The notes beneath the pieces were generated by a model. The model saw only the letters and a program-made list of their open reading frames with translations. It did not search any database and had not been told where the DNA came from. Both the position numbers and the translations under genes were made by a program. Positions 32,224 to 44,302 of a DNA stretch of 64,000 bases are shown here, one piece after another. Position 1 is the stretch's first letter, and each line of letters begins with the position of its first letter. Origin of the DNA: Pezicula radicicola (taxonomy: Eukaryota; Ascomycota; Leotiomycetes; Helotiales; Dermateaceae); contig PDUO01000014.1 of assembly GCA_003008705.1 (NCBI GenBank), forward strand, positions 966,696-1,030,695, read 5' to 3'.

Positions 32224-35200
32224 ACTGTATTCTATATTAAAGCCACCAAGTTAGCTGCCAGTGGACAGATATTTAACGAGTCTGTAAGCAGAGTGGAATC
32301 GTAGTATTAGGTGGCATTGTAGATTGTATTGTGTAGGTGTTTACTACCTAGGTAGAGTAGTAGCTAATACCTCGGTACGGCGTAGACGCCCTTCGGCGCC
32401 TAATATCTTAGGCAAGCAGATAATACTTAGATATTATCCCTTTGTCCGTCTGCTGCTACAAGCTCAGCTTATAGGACATGCACCAAGCGAGGCTTACCTC
32501 TTTACTGTCCTACCAAAACCTTACATATTATAAATTTGCTTTGTATACGGAGTACGGAGTACACATATAAAGTGGCTCTGGTGGTTCGAGCTCAAAGATC
32601 ACCCGCTCGCTTGATTAAGGGGTGCTAAACTCTTAAACAAAGTGATAGCAGATGGACAAAGGGATAGATAGTTTTTAAGGTTATCCTTAAAATATTAATA
32701 ATAATAAAATAGCAACAGTTATAGGCTAAATATAAGATTACTTAGTACCTTAAGCTGTTAAGTTATAAGATCTCACTTTACTACGAAGTAATACACATTC
32801 TATCTCTAATAGTAGATCAGGAAAAGTTCTGTTAGTGAGACTGGTAACTAGGTAGACATGTATATTTGGTTAATAGCCACTTTGTAAGTGATATATGCCG
32901 ATACTAATGGAAGGTTCCTAGAGTAAGTCACCTGCCAATGACCAGTTTCGTCGACAGTTGCTCATCTCCATCACTTATAGCCATAAAATTCAATTTATCA
33001 TTGCTAGTCATCCATATCTCGACTTCTATTTAGATTAAGGCCTCGGCCGCCGGGAATGCTCAGTACTAGTCATACAGTTGTACTAAGGATATTGGGGACG
33101 ACAATGAAAGAAATATTCCTAATAGACAGGTTGATCACTGGTGGTGATTGGTGTGTTCCCCCCCCCCCCTTTTTTTGTCGTTTGATTAAAATAAATACAT
33201 GTCAGAAACTCTAATTTCAATAGTCTTCCCTTTCAACACCATCCAACCACAAATGCAACCACATAGAGAGCCACCAGAATTATTTCAACATGCCGATAAA
33301 ATCTAGTAACAGTAAAATCTTCAAACCAAGCAACATCTTCCAAAGAATCCAAGTGAACAATGACACGCCTGTCATGTCCAGAAAATTCCTGCAGAAGAAC
33401 CTGCCACTTCCCAGCTACCTTCCCTCGTTGTTCGACGTGCATAATTCTCTCAAAGAAGCCCAACAGGATACCCATCTGGCTTGCGATTCTACAAAGGCAA
33501 AATCATTCAGAGCACAAACCGCTCCCTCCCAATGGCTAGAACAGTAGATGAAGCGGTCCCTTTAGACAGATCAAGCACAGTACGTGCTGTCACTACTACA
33601 GCAAAGACGCTCCTCTGTCTCCATCTCCCACAAACAAGAAGACACAAGAGCCGGCAAGAAGATTCAGCTCTGCCTCCTCAACAACAAGTTCACCTCCAGA
33701 TCCAACATCAACTTCTACGGTGCTATAGACTCTAACTCAACAGTCGCCAGCACTGTATCAAAAAAGATCACTTGAAAAGAGATCTGCTGAGGTAAAAGTT
33801 AAGTTTCCTTCAAGTTCTTTGAAGGCCGATGAAGAGTTGAGCTTTGTCTCTGTAACCATCCTTGAGCTGGCCAAACTATCTGCTAACGACCTCAATCCAG
33901 GAATTCATCTTCCATCTCAGACGTGTATCAACTGAAGCTCTATCCTCCTACTCTATCAACATATTCAAAGACCAGCTTGACGGAATCAATCCTGTTCTAA
34001 GCAGCTGCACATTGTCCATCAGAGGAGCTGTTTACAGCCGGTTCCCTCATGTTGCTGCTAATCGTGGACCCTGTAACTGCAAACAACGCAATTAACATAG
34101 CAACAGTACTACTGCTGCGGCGAGCCCTATAACTCAGACATATGACAGTAAAATCACAACCCTATCCTAAATCACTCAAACTAATTATGTAACCACAGAA
34201 TGTAGTCCTCTCCCTTCCTAGACAGTACGCCATGACAGAACTCCACCAAGTCGGACATAGAGAGTACACAAAACAACAAATTATACTTCTACAGACCATA
34301 ACAAAAACAAAACAACTTTCAAATATCCGCTATTAGTTTAAAAAAGCTCTCCAACTTCCCAAGAAAAAGCAGTATCCCGAAACAACCGGGAATATGATAG
34401 CCAGCGAAACCGCAAAACCTTTCAGACACGAACTGCGAGAAGGGAGCACAGCGGAATATGAATTTATAGACTCAAAGGTTCTGGTTTCGAATTTCTCGAC
34501 GAACTAAATTTGCGTTGTTAGCTGGAGTGCTGTTGTCACTTGGTTGTTTTATTCGTGGCTTGAATTTCAAAGTTTAAGTTAACCTTCTGTTTGATTTAGA
34601 GGGCTTCGACTCTCTCATGATGGGCTCTGTCTGATGGATCTGACAGGCCCGGGACTAGAATATTCTGCACAGTAGTCGTTAGGGATGTTGATTATAAACT
34701 ATCAATTTTCAATTATCTTAGCTGGAAGGCATCTACAAAGTGGCGAACCACTAGCATCTTAGTTTCTCAGCAGAACCTAGCGGAAGAGTGTCTTGGTTTT
34801 AGATTGAGGATTTCCTTCTTGGGAGGGTAAGTTTCGATTTTGAGGGTAATAACAGTAGCTAATTGCTGTATAGCAAATTAGGAATCATTATAAAAAAGAA
34901 GTCGCTCTTCAATCATCTCTATTACCCTACTCTCGTTCAGCCTCAGCAAACCAGTCAGAGGACTCGGTTCCACAATGAGAATCCTGATGAGAAAATTGCC
35001 CAGGGCATTTCCAGTAGTGGCGTTGCAAAGCATTTCTGCTATTCAACTGGGCCTGGCTCGCATAACTCCAAAACATTCCCAAAAGCCTATGAACTGAAGA
35101 AGCGGTCAGCGCTGGGAATGTAGTCACACGTGTTAATCACATGGAAGCACTCAGTGGGAAAGACTACCAAGGAGTACCAAGGAACACCAAGCACACCAGA

Positions 35201-36983
35201 CAATGCTGATGGCTAGCAACCCATACATAAGATGCCATGACAAGCAAGACAAACCCAGAATCGTCGTAGTAACCATACTGGCCGAAAACGACGGATTGAC
35301 AACAAGAAGAAATTCGACAGCCGAAAACAAAATAACAACGATTTCTGCTTGGCTCTAGAATTTGCTAAGTTGAATCCTTAAAGGCGGGTTGTGATATCAA
35401 TAAAAGATTCTCTGTCCACTAACACCTTTATAGGACGTACCAAACCTCCTAGAATTCCAGTGTCCAAAGACGTAATACCTTCGGACAGCCAGCCATCTAA
35501 AGTTTCAAGACACAAACACGATTCTTGGTTGTATTTTAGCAAGAGGCGATTTACACTTGTACTTCACTCAGCTTCCAGACCACTAACAAAGAACAACCAT
35601 ATCTTCACGATAACTAGTCAAAAGCATATATTTGCCAACAAGCTTAGCAAAGGATTAAAGATTTTGTTGTTAATGGCTTTCAAGCTGAAGCGAAGCGACT
35701 GCACATACGTATACAGCTACTACTACAAAAAAACCCAAGTACAAATCAACCAAATTTCGCGAATCTTTTTAGTCGACGAGGGAAGGATAAGGAGAGCACC
35801 TACTATCTAAACAAAATTCTCACTTCTCTAAATAGAGGTACCACCAAGGAGGAAAGGAAATTCACTAAACGATATCTGAAGCGAGCAGAATTTTCATGCT
35901 GGTTACACCAATCAAGTTAATCTCAAGAATGCTATCCTGCATGTGGAATAAGCGCAGATATAATACGAATGTATCAGAATCGGCTTTAATATCGATTCCC
36001 AACCAATTGAAAGGCTAGAAAGACAACACACCGAAGACTGGATTCCCATCCTTACTCTCAAATTAAAACAACAACCAGGCAGAAGACAAACTTCGAACAA
36101 CAAATAAAACAATGAAAACTACTAACTTCTAGGTTACGTCAACTTGACAAGTTCGTTTATTCGCATATCGAACATGGATTTCTATACAGCGAATGTACTG
36201 AGCACAAATCCAGAGGAAGATATCCGTGTGGAGATACTGGCGAAGCAAGTGGGAGAAGAGACTTGCAACACATCAGCAACAGCCGAACTGCTGGTCTCGG
36301 TGGCCGTATTTAGGAAAATGTCTATCGGCAAATCGATCCTGAATACCTGCACGATGATGCCCGCCTATCATTAAGTACAGCAAGTCGTAGTGCTTTCGAG
36401 AACTGGGGAATCTGTCCAATATAACAACGGAACAAGCTAAACTTGTGTCTGATGAACTGGTCAGGTATGCCCACACCTAAAAGCATACGATACATCAACC
36501 AACTCGAGATCATAGATGTGGTTAACAGCAGTTGCTGCTGCCCGTGTTTTCAAAAAGAGAGCTTTCATTCCTCTGATCAGGGTTCCGCTCAGTGGAAAGT
36601 CAGTCTTTCGAGCTTCGAAGCCCAGGCACTGCCACTATTAAGTCCCGCCACAATCACGCCTCGAACAGATAGAGAGCCGACGAGAGAAAGAATGCTTTTA
36701 TTGCATCAGAAATGCTACTCAGAAATGCTATTCTACAAATGGATGCAGATATGCAAGAATATGCCTCCTCTGATATGCTACCCAAAACAACTACCAACAC
36801 ACTTTTGAAATCGAGAAATGCATTCATATCGTTTCGTTGTTTGGCCCTTGTCTTGCAAGGAAAGAATTTTTCGCAGCTCTATTATCCACTGTTCCGTGCA
36901 TTAAGGAACTATTCATCACCAACAAGAGTTGTGCTTCGCACAGGTGTATGTCGAAGGGAAATGGGTTCGAGGAAGATTGGGTT
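32224..36983. other. Gene desert: AT-rich tract then A/C-rich tract
   Basis: 32240-33200 is AT-rich with many TA steps. From about 33230 to 36480 the plus strand is rich in A and C and poor in G and T, with short open frames on both strands and no recognisable protein. A CTAAC/AG-like signal near 33880-33900 might belong to a spliced transcript, but I cannot assemble a coding gene. The tract near 36830-36980 is the 3' flank of the DAHP synthase gene. Confidence 0.5.
33158..33176 (+). repeat. Homopolymer pair C12 T7
   Basis: Twelve C followed by seven T. A similar C8 T7 pair lies at 50384-50398. Both are in gene-poor DNA and could be prone to slippage or sequencing error. Confidence 0.8.
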
Positions 36984-38617
36984 TTATTTTCCACCAGCTC
37001 GATAGTTATCAGCAACCAAGAAGGCCAATTCTAGCGCTTGCTTCTCATTGAGTCTTGGGTCGCAATAACTCGTATAATTCAGGTTCAAGTCTTTTTCGAC
37101 AAGACCCTCACTTCCACCAACGCATTCGGTCACTGCATCGCCTGTCAATTCAAGGTGCACACCTCCAAGGTAACTTCCTTCTTCTTTGTGGACCTGTAGG
37201 GTTTCCAATAGTTCGTTAAAAATGTCTTGGAAGTAGCGAGTCTTCACTCCATCATTAGTGGTCTTGCCGTTGCCATGCATGGGATCACATTGCCAGATGA
37301 CACAGCCACGGTATTCGCTCTTTTCAACAGCTCGGATATGTTCTGGAAGAAACTTGCGGACATTGGAAGCGCCATATCGAGTGATAAGAGTAACTTTGCC
37401 AATTTCACATGCTGGGTTCAAGGTTCTCAGAAGTATGAGTAGGTCTTGGGTCGCTATTGTGGGGCCTACTTTGACACCAATCGGGTTCTGGATACCGCGC
37501 AAGTACTCGACATGAGCGCCATTCACATTACGAGTCCGGTCACCCACCCAGAGGAAATGTGCGGAAGTATTGTAATAGGCATCGTCGGGAATCTTAGAAT
37601 GTGGGTTGCCAAGCACGTCTACACTTGACGCTATCATTTGGTGGTAGGCAGGAGTATGGTCATCGCTTGCGTCTACTATTTCCCTATGGAACGATTCCCA
37701 AGCTGTCGGAGTATTACCCGGCTTTCGGAGTTTTCTTGTGAGAGGTTCTTCGTACTGGAGGACGAGGGCCTCGTGACTTGTGTACAAATCGACTGTGTGG
37801 AGTCCGCCAGCAGTATCAGCTCCGACTGTCTTCATGAAGCGAACAGATTCAGTAATGGAGTTCACGATAGTATTGTATTTGGTGAAAAGTACATCGTCTT
37901 TGACGTGTCCAAGATGCCAGTTGAGGGGAGCATGCAAATCCGCCAGTCCAGATGATAGGGAAGCCCGCAAAAAGTTCAACGTGCTTGCCGAGTAGAAGTA
38001 GGCACTAGTTCGAATCAGTATTTGGAGTTCTTGATATGCGTGGTACGGAAGGCAACTTACTCCCGTAACCTAGAAGGATCCAAGGATCGCTCATCAACAT
38101 GGTATCCATTCAGAATGTCGCCTCTGAAAGAGTTCACTTCATATCCTTCCTTCTTAAGGAATTCCTTGGGGTTCGATCGAGGTTTGGCGTACTGACCAGC
38201 CATGCGGGCAATTCGAACGACAGGCTTATTCGCACCCCAAATTAGGACCAAACTCATCTGAAGAAGTAGCTTGACTTTGGACTCAATGGCGTTTTGTTCG
38301 CAATAGTCGAAGAGCTCGGCGCAATCACCCCCTTGAAGAAGGAATGCCTTTCCCTGGGCGACATCTCGTAATGATGCTTTGAGTTTTACAATTTCAGTTG
38401 GCGTGACTAGCGGCGGTAGCCTCCTCAGCTGGTCTTGAGTCTTTTTGAGAACTGGCTCCAAATCTTCTGGATAAATTGTTGGCTGCTTCATAGTTACTGT
38501 ATGGCCTTGCCATGACTTTGGGTTCCATGGATGATAGTCCCCATTTGGCTGGAGGCCGTTCTCTTCTGACCCCAAGGCCTTGGACGATACAGCAACTGAT
38601 GGATTTTCTGGCGCCAT
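36984..38617 (-). CDS. Class II 3-deoxy-D-arabino-heptulosonate 7-phosphate (DAHP) synthase
   Basis: Exons 38617-38061 and 38004-36984 with a 56-nt intron, 525 residues. First step of the shikimate pathway: phosphoenolpyruvate plus erythrose 4-phosphate to DAHP. This is the class II (plant/microbial) type. Motifs: LLQGGDCAE, RIARMAGQYAKPRS, KVGPT, LITRYGA, VIWQCDPMHGN, GGVHLELTGDAVTECVGG and YTSYCDPRLNEKQ, which include the metal-binding Cys, His, Glu and Asp residues. ATG 38617 gives MAPENPSVAV; the open frame continues upstream without another fitting ATG near the transcript start. No organellar signal is obvious, as expected for fungi. Divergent from the HYPK-like gene. Confidence 0.95.
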
Positions 38618-38998
38618 TGCTGAAGTGGATATGGTCAGGCGTAAATGAAATTGATTTGCAGGAAAGTGCGTTGACCAGCAAAAAGAGCGAACAGAGTTGA
38701 ATGGCGGTGGTGTGGCTATTCGTGATCCGCTGTGGCGTGTGTGGTGGGTTGGTGGGTGTTGTGGAGCCAGCCTGGAAAGCCCACTACAAGGAATTTCGCG
38801 GGGAGCAGGCCAGATCACCATCACCGTGGTGATATCTACTTGGCATCAACGGACCGTCTTTGATCCGATCAGCCTCATCGACAAGCCCACCTACAGTCCC
38901 CTCAGCCAAGCAACGTCCTTCTTCAGGACATCCTTTGTCTACTGAGCTTTCTGCACTCAATTCCCACTCTCCCCATTTACTCACTCCCATATCTCATC
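38618..38998. promoter_or_regulatory. Divergent promoter between DAHP synthase and HYPK-like gene
   Basis: A 381-bp region between two start codons on opposite strands. It contains TCACCATCACCGTGGTGATA (about 38816-38835), in which TATCACC and GGTGATA are reverse complements around CACCGTGGTG, a possible dimer-binding site. C/T-rich leaders lie on each side. Confidence 0.5.
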
Positions 38999-39491
38999 AT
39001 GGCCGAAGCTCAGCCTCCCACAATTGTTGAAGGGGCTACGACTGGCGATGTCGACGACGAAATTCCCGTTGCAGCAAAATCTGCGGAAGCTCGCAAGGAA
39101 GCAGCTGCCCTCTCCTCCCTCGATGCTCCACGAGACAATGATACAACAAGCACAAAGGATGTTGACGCCGACGCCCTGCAGAAAGCGATTGATAGGATGT
39201 CGGGTCCCGCAGGCCTAAACGGCGTTGCCTCAAAGAAGGATAATGAGGCAAAGATTGTCAAGAAAGCCGTCAAGGTTGATCCCGCAGATGTTGCTTTACT
39301 TGTCAGTCAATCCCCGCCGTTGAAATCGCCATTCTGTCACTACCTGTGGAAGAAGTTTTCATCGCTAATATCAATTCACGATCCAGGTTGAGGAACTGGA
39401 ACTGCCCAAGGTCAAGGCAACGGATTTGTTGAAGGCACATGACGGAGATGCGAAAAAGGCATTGCGAGCGTACATTACCCCTGCTGCATAA
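38999..39491 (+). CDS. HYPK-like UBA-domain protein (NAC-alpha-like UBA)
   Basis: Exons 38999-39301 and 39387-39491, intron of 85 nt, 135 residues. The C-terminal 45 residues, VDPADVALLVEELELPKVKA followed by TDLLKAHDGDAKKAL, form the ubiquitin-associated fold shared by NAC alpha and by HYPK, the small partner of the NatA N-terminal acetyltransferase. The length and the acidic, alanine-rich N-terminal half fit HYPK better than NAC alpha, which carries a NAC domain absent here. Probably ribosome-associated and cytosolic. The preceding KIVKKAVKV stretch is the usual basic link. Confidence 0.85.
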
Positions 39492-40964
39492 GCAATGGCA
39501 TAAGCAATCGATGCTTGGAATTAGGAAAAAACGTCTTGCTTCTATATGGGCATAGCGGTGGAGTTCTGGTCTTGCATCTATCCAAAAGTTGAATTATGAT
39601 TAACGGCCACGGGCGGAGAGGAAGAATACCAGCAGGTCTCATATCCAGCGACATAATGGCCTTGCCATTCACCCAAGCTCCGTTATCCCTTTGTTTCTGA
39701 ATGTGACCCACTACAATGCACAAAACTCTAGCGAGTAGACGCTGCCTTTGGGGTGCATAAGATGTAATTCCTCCTGCCTCAGATTTTACGTCCTTGTCCG
39801 AATTTCCACGATGAAGCTAGTGCCGCAAGAAATAGCACAAGATTAGCTGCAGCCCTAGGTGAACTGTCATCATTTGGGGAACTGTTCTTAAGTCGTACAT
39901 AATCTCTTGGGAACCGCTCGCCAATCTAGGGCCAAGGACTGTTTCTGCAGAAGCCCCTCCTTCATACGAGGGCAACAGCTGGGTCTAAGGCCCCTCTAAG
40001 ACCTAATTAGGACAGACCTAGTATTACTGTATAAGCTAAGCTGTAGTGTCGCTTCTAAAGCCAGAGATTTGCAAAAACCGGCAACGTGCATATCATTGTG
40101 CAGCACAACGGACGCAAGATGTAGTAGCTGCATTGAGGCTGTACTACCTGTCACTGCTATACTTCAATTCCGTTTCAAGCACCCAGCTTTTGCAGAAGCC
40201 ACTTATTATACAGGTCCAATGATCTCAGTCGTTGTAGAAGTACAAAATTGCACCCAGTACCGTGCCATAAATCGAAAGTGATGTCCCAAATGCCTTTATG
40301 TTACCCTTCCACCGCAGGAGATCATCAATCCTGGTCTCGCAATGGAATCTGATTGTGTGGCTGATTAAGTATGCAATCTTGCAATAATCATCTGATCGTC
40401 TTGTGAAAGTTCGCAGGATCAAGCATGCTGGCGCTGCGCAGAAAGGGCTGAGACCGAGGGATGAGTTCGAAGATACCATATGAGGCAAATAGTTCTAAAC
40501 AACCATCAGTAACACAAGATCTGACAAGGCAGTACAACATCAGACTGCACGGATGGGGTATTAATCCCACTAAAAGACCCTCCTTACCTTTCTGATTTTC
40601 TTGAAGTTTTGAGGAGGGTTGGACTTCTTCGAGTCCCGTCGCCAACCTCGTCGTCGTCGTTCGGAGTCGAGCCCTCCTCCCATCGAGGACTTCGAAGCTA
40701 AAGCTCGCTAGCGGCCTTTCCACTGGACGCGTTCGCACACAACCATAGAGGATGTGTGAAATCTCTTGACCGTTTCTCTTTCAACTCCATACCACAACCT
40801 CATCAGATTGTAAACACCTCTGTCTGAACAACTTCAACCATCCACTTCAAAGTCCTGTTGTTCGCAACTTGGCACTTTGATCTATTGTAATCAAACCTCT
40901 TTCTTCAATCCATTCACTTCTTGTTGATTCCTTTCCACAGCCTCAAGGGTGTCAACGCGAGTCG
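39492..40964. other. Intergenic
   Basis: No supported gene. The 116-codon minus-strand frame at 40388-40738 has no family features. From about 40740 to 40964 the plus strand is a C/T-rich leader typical of an expressed fungal gene. Confidence 0.45.
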
Positions 40965-41381
40965 ATGTCCTGCCGGCTTACCCCTCGTCTTTCCTTCAGA
41001 GCAACCGCACCAACAACCCCTCACTACCCAATCTCCAAGACCAAGCTTTACTACCCTTACCCAGTCTCCAGCATTGGTCTGGATCCTATCTCCCGGTACC
41101 TCTTTCACGTTAAGGCCAAAAACGACATTGCAGAGCGAGAAGCAAAAGCTAAACAAGAAGCTATTTACAAGACCTACGGGCCTTTGTTTGAGAACGCTCG
41201 TCGAAGAGCTGAGCTCGACAAGGTTATTACTGACCCCATCTCCAAGATCATCTTCAAGGAGAAGGCCCTTCGTGCTGAGGAGACATCACAGTACCTCAAG
41301 TCCAAGAGCAAGCAAGTTGACAAGACTTTGAAGGCCACTGAAGAACAGCGACCATCCGACGACGACAAGTCGCAGATCTAA
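40965..41381 (+). CDS. Small basic, helical protein of unknown function
   Basis: Single open exon, 138 residues, first ATG after a pyrimidine-rich leader. I do not recognise the family. The N-terminus MSCRLTPRLSFRATAPTT is basic and hydroxylated without acidic residues, consistent with a mitochondrial presequence. From residue 45 the chain is highly charged and probably helical, and it contains two similar segments starting DPISRYLFHVKAK and DPISKIIFKEKAL. The competing frame starting at 40921 is rejected because its composition is arbitrary. The gene stops 143 bases before the next ATG, and an intron (41384-41479) lies in that gap. Confidence 0.65.
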   Translation: MSCRLTPRLSFRATAPTTPHYPISKTKLYYPYPVSSIGLDPISRYLFHVKAKNDIAEREAKAKQEAIYKTYGPLFENARRRAELDKVITDPISKIIFKEKALRAEETSQYLKSKSKQVDKTLKATEEQRPSDDDKSQI

Positions 41382-41383
41382 AT

Positions 41384-41479
41384 GTAAGTCGAAAGATTTA
41401 TACCCTCTTCCAAAACCCTATCTTCTTTGCGAAGCCACTCAATTGCTTTGGCGCACCTAACTGACGTGGGACCGCACAG
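41384..41479 (+). other. Probable UTR intron between two closely spaced genes
   Basis: GTAAGTCG begins three bases after the stop of the 40965 gene; CTAACTGACG and a CGCACAG acceptor close it at 41479, 45 bases before ATG 41525. It could be a 3' UTR intron of the first gene, a 5' UTR intron of the second, or lie in a read-through transcript. Confidence 0.6.
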
Positions 41480-41524
41480 CCTTCTAAACTATCAAGATCA
41501 CTGAGTGTAACTCAATCACTCACA

Positions 41525-43018
41525 ATGGGTATCGTATCTCCATCCAATCACGACTTGCTCGTTAACACCTTGGGCTTCGGTATTCCAGCTCTGGTCTTCT
41601 TCGCGCTTAGAATGTAGGTGGTGCTTGTCCTGTGCTTTGTCTTGTTGCCGCTCCTCGTAGGGCTATGCTTTGCAAGACTATAGTATTAATAAGCTGACAA
41701 CTTATCCTCAGGGTCAACGCTATCTATATCATGGGCAAGTTCCACAAGGACGATATTGCCATGGTAATTACCATTGTAAGTGCAGTAGCCTTGCTTTCGT
41801 TGCGCGACATATTCTGATAGTTTCAGTTCTTCTACATTAGTCTGCTGGTTCTCATCAACGTTTCCGGTCGCTTCGCCACCAACCTTTACCCACCCGAGCA
41901 AGCCGCCCAAATCCTGTCTGACCCACAAGATGTCAATAACCGTATCATTGGTTCTAAGATCGTTATCGCGCTTGAACAATGCATGCTGGCTTCTACTTGG
42001 GGTGTTAAGATCTGTATTCTGATGTTCATCGACCGCCTTGTGTATGTTTGCCAATACATTTAAGTAACTCACTTGATTTGGGAAACTCACTTGTATCCAC
42101 AACTCGCAGTACTAACAGCTCTCAGCACTCTTGTCCGTACTTTGTATATCATGGTTCGAGTCGCCACCCTCTATGTCATCCTCGGATATATCATGGTTCA
42201 AATCACTTACTATGGTCTGGTCTGTCGCCCATTCAGCCAATACTGGGCCATGCCTGTTTCGAACAGCGAATGTGCTACCTATTCGACCTATTCGAAAGTC
42301 CAAATGGTTTTCAACATTTCTTCCGATCTTTGGTTGATCATGATTCCGTTGTACATGACATGGACTTGCAGTTTACCCCTGCGTCGCAAGGCCGTATTGA
42401 CTCTGGTGTTCTCCCTTGCAATATTCACGATCATCGCCGCTGTCTTGAATAAGTGAGTCTCTTCAATCACTTCAACTAGCTACGTTCATCGCTAATTATT
42501 GCAGGGTCTATAACTTTGCCTCTCCCTGGACCACCATCTACCAGATTTGGTACATCCGTGAGTCCTCTGTAGCCGTTCTCGTTGCAAACATCATCTGTTG
42601 CTGGCAATTGTTGCAAAAGATCTTCAAGGTCCGCTCTTTCGACAACTCCACCCCCAACATCCAAGCTGTCCAAACCTTCGGCGTAGTAGGCGGCAACCGA
42701 CAGGTTACCGATCCCGAGATGGTCACTGAAGGAGGCACTTACATGAACAAGAGCTGGTGGGACCGTCGTTTTGCTCGTGAGGGTGGTATGTTCAGTACTT
42801 TCAAGTCCCGCCTCACTGGTAAGACAAAGAATGACAAGACTGCCAATGGCGACAACTCCACCATTGAGGAGGAACTTGGTCCTCGGGGCCGAACCAGGAC
42901 TGCTCGTGGAAGTGCCATCTTTGTTGACCCCTTACGATCTCATGCCAGTGAGCGCTTCTCCCTTGGTGGCGAGGGTCATGAAGCCCTTCAATACCGTAGT
43001 CTTAACGACCTTTCCTAG
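41525..43018 (+). CDS. PTH11-like / fungal rhodopsin-domain integral membrane protein
   Basis: Exons 41525-41613, 41712-41775, 41827-42041, 42126-42452, 42505-43018; 402 residues, frame closed. Seven hydrophobic segments are followed by a hydrophilic tail of about 130 residues. The pattern YGLVCRPFSQYWAMP after a helix with MVQITYY, the early short loop IMGKFHKDDIAM, the loop MTWTCSLPLRRK, and KVYNFASPWTT fit the fungal rhodopsin/PTH11-type group, whose founding member acts in surface sensing in a plant pathogen. No cysteine-rich CFEM domain is present. The tail has a FSTFKSRLTGKTK stretch and RFSLGGEGHE, possible kinase sites. The intron before exon 4 has a TACTAAC branch just upstream of its acceptor. 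Confidence 0.88.
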
Positions 43019-44302
43019 ATCAACTCTGCCATTCGGTACGATGATCATGGCTTTCTGTTATCACTGATTATACTCTTCTTGTACCCATGTATGATATGAT
43101 ATTTCGGTGGGTAATTATCATGATTGATGAGGATGGATATAATGAGACTTTCTGGGTCTTTGCTAGTTGTATACATGGCTTGGCTGGCGCATACGGTATT
43201 GAGGATTCTCAAGGATGATGATATCTGGCTACTACTTCTGTTTGCCTTTCTATGGGGTTTGCTCTTTTTCGCACATTACGATACTACACGATGATCCCCA
43301 GCTAATTTGCGAACGTTATTTAATACGTTAATTTAGTACTTTTTAGAGTACACCTGTTGCGCTTTGCACGGGGATGTAGGATTAGGATTACAAAAGCTGG
43401 GACATACGTTGATGATACATGAGCTTATGTCTTTATGGCTTGTTACATAGGCTGAATACAAATCAAATTCAATGAGGATGCGCTTTTAAAAAATTGACTT
43501 GAATTTAAATGGATTTCCAGCCTCGTCAATCAAACATGATGGATTTTGTAGAATGTTGGGTAGGATTCTATGAAACATTTTTTCTGACTTGTAGATAAGA
43601 ATGGTTTTTCTTAACAAGGCCGAGTATATTAAACAAGCTTTAAAACCAAAGTTTGAGAACATGTGGGTTACTAAGATAAAGTTAATCGTTCATATAAGTT
43701 AGTTCCTCAAATTAAATCATGCGAGTAACTCAAATCAAGTACGTCACCAAAAATAAGTAGCTCACTTAATTTAAGCAAAAGGCCTTATCATCAATCCTAT
43801 TAGACTTCAGGGTATACTATTACACAACTTATCACATAGTAGTGATTGTTTGTATAGAAAGAACATTTCCTGGTTTCTTGAAATGGCAAACTTTATAAGT
43901 TGAGAATAGCTGTAGTTCAACTATATTTCGAAAATGTCGTGTTATATTCGACGATAGTCAAAATATTGGTAAGGATTTAAGGTTAATAGCTACGGGAAAT
44001 AAGTTTCGTTGTTCCTACATAGAGAAATAGTTTCCATGGTTTTTAACCTAGGTTGATTAAGATGGAAAGGTGGTTATAGATTAGACAATTTTTTTGATGA
44101 TGTAGTTACTTTATTAATCACTAGAGATAATAAGATGTTGATTACTTAAAATATGTGTGCTGGGGTATGTTTATGGACTGTACGTAACCGTTGCCCATTG
44201 TAAAGATATCTCCCTCCCACTTACCTCCACGTTCCTCGCTTAGCAACCCCTTTTCTTTCCCCTTCCCATAAAATCTCACCAATCCAACCAACCAAAAACC
44301 AC
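43019..44302. other. AT-rich intergenic tract
   Basis: AT-rich from about 43300 to 44150 with no open frame of note. It holds the second copy of the dispersed repeat. From 44210 the plus strand becomes C/A-rich, leading into the pseudogene. Confidence 0.5.
43696..43765 (+). repeat. Dispersed repeat, copy 2
   Basis: Contains GAGTAACTCAAATCAAGTAC and CACCAAAAATAAGTAGCTC, similar to the reverse complement of 24507-24568. The unit itself is made of shorter AGTNNCTCA-like elements about 20-25 bases apart, so the family may be a decayed minisatellite or MITE end. Confidence 0.6.

Noticed and set aside
32570..32620. Possible tRNA B-box like GGTTCGAGCTC
   Set aside because: No A-box at the right distance and no cloverleaf could be drawn; I found no convincing tRNA in the window.
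35391..35810. 139-codon frame in the A/C-rich desert
   Set aside because: No conserved motifs, no splice partners, residue content follows base composition.
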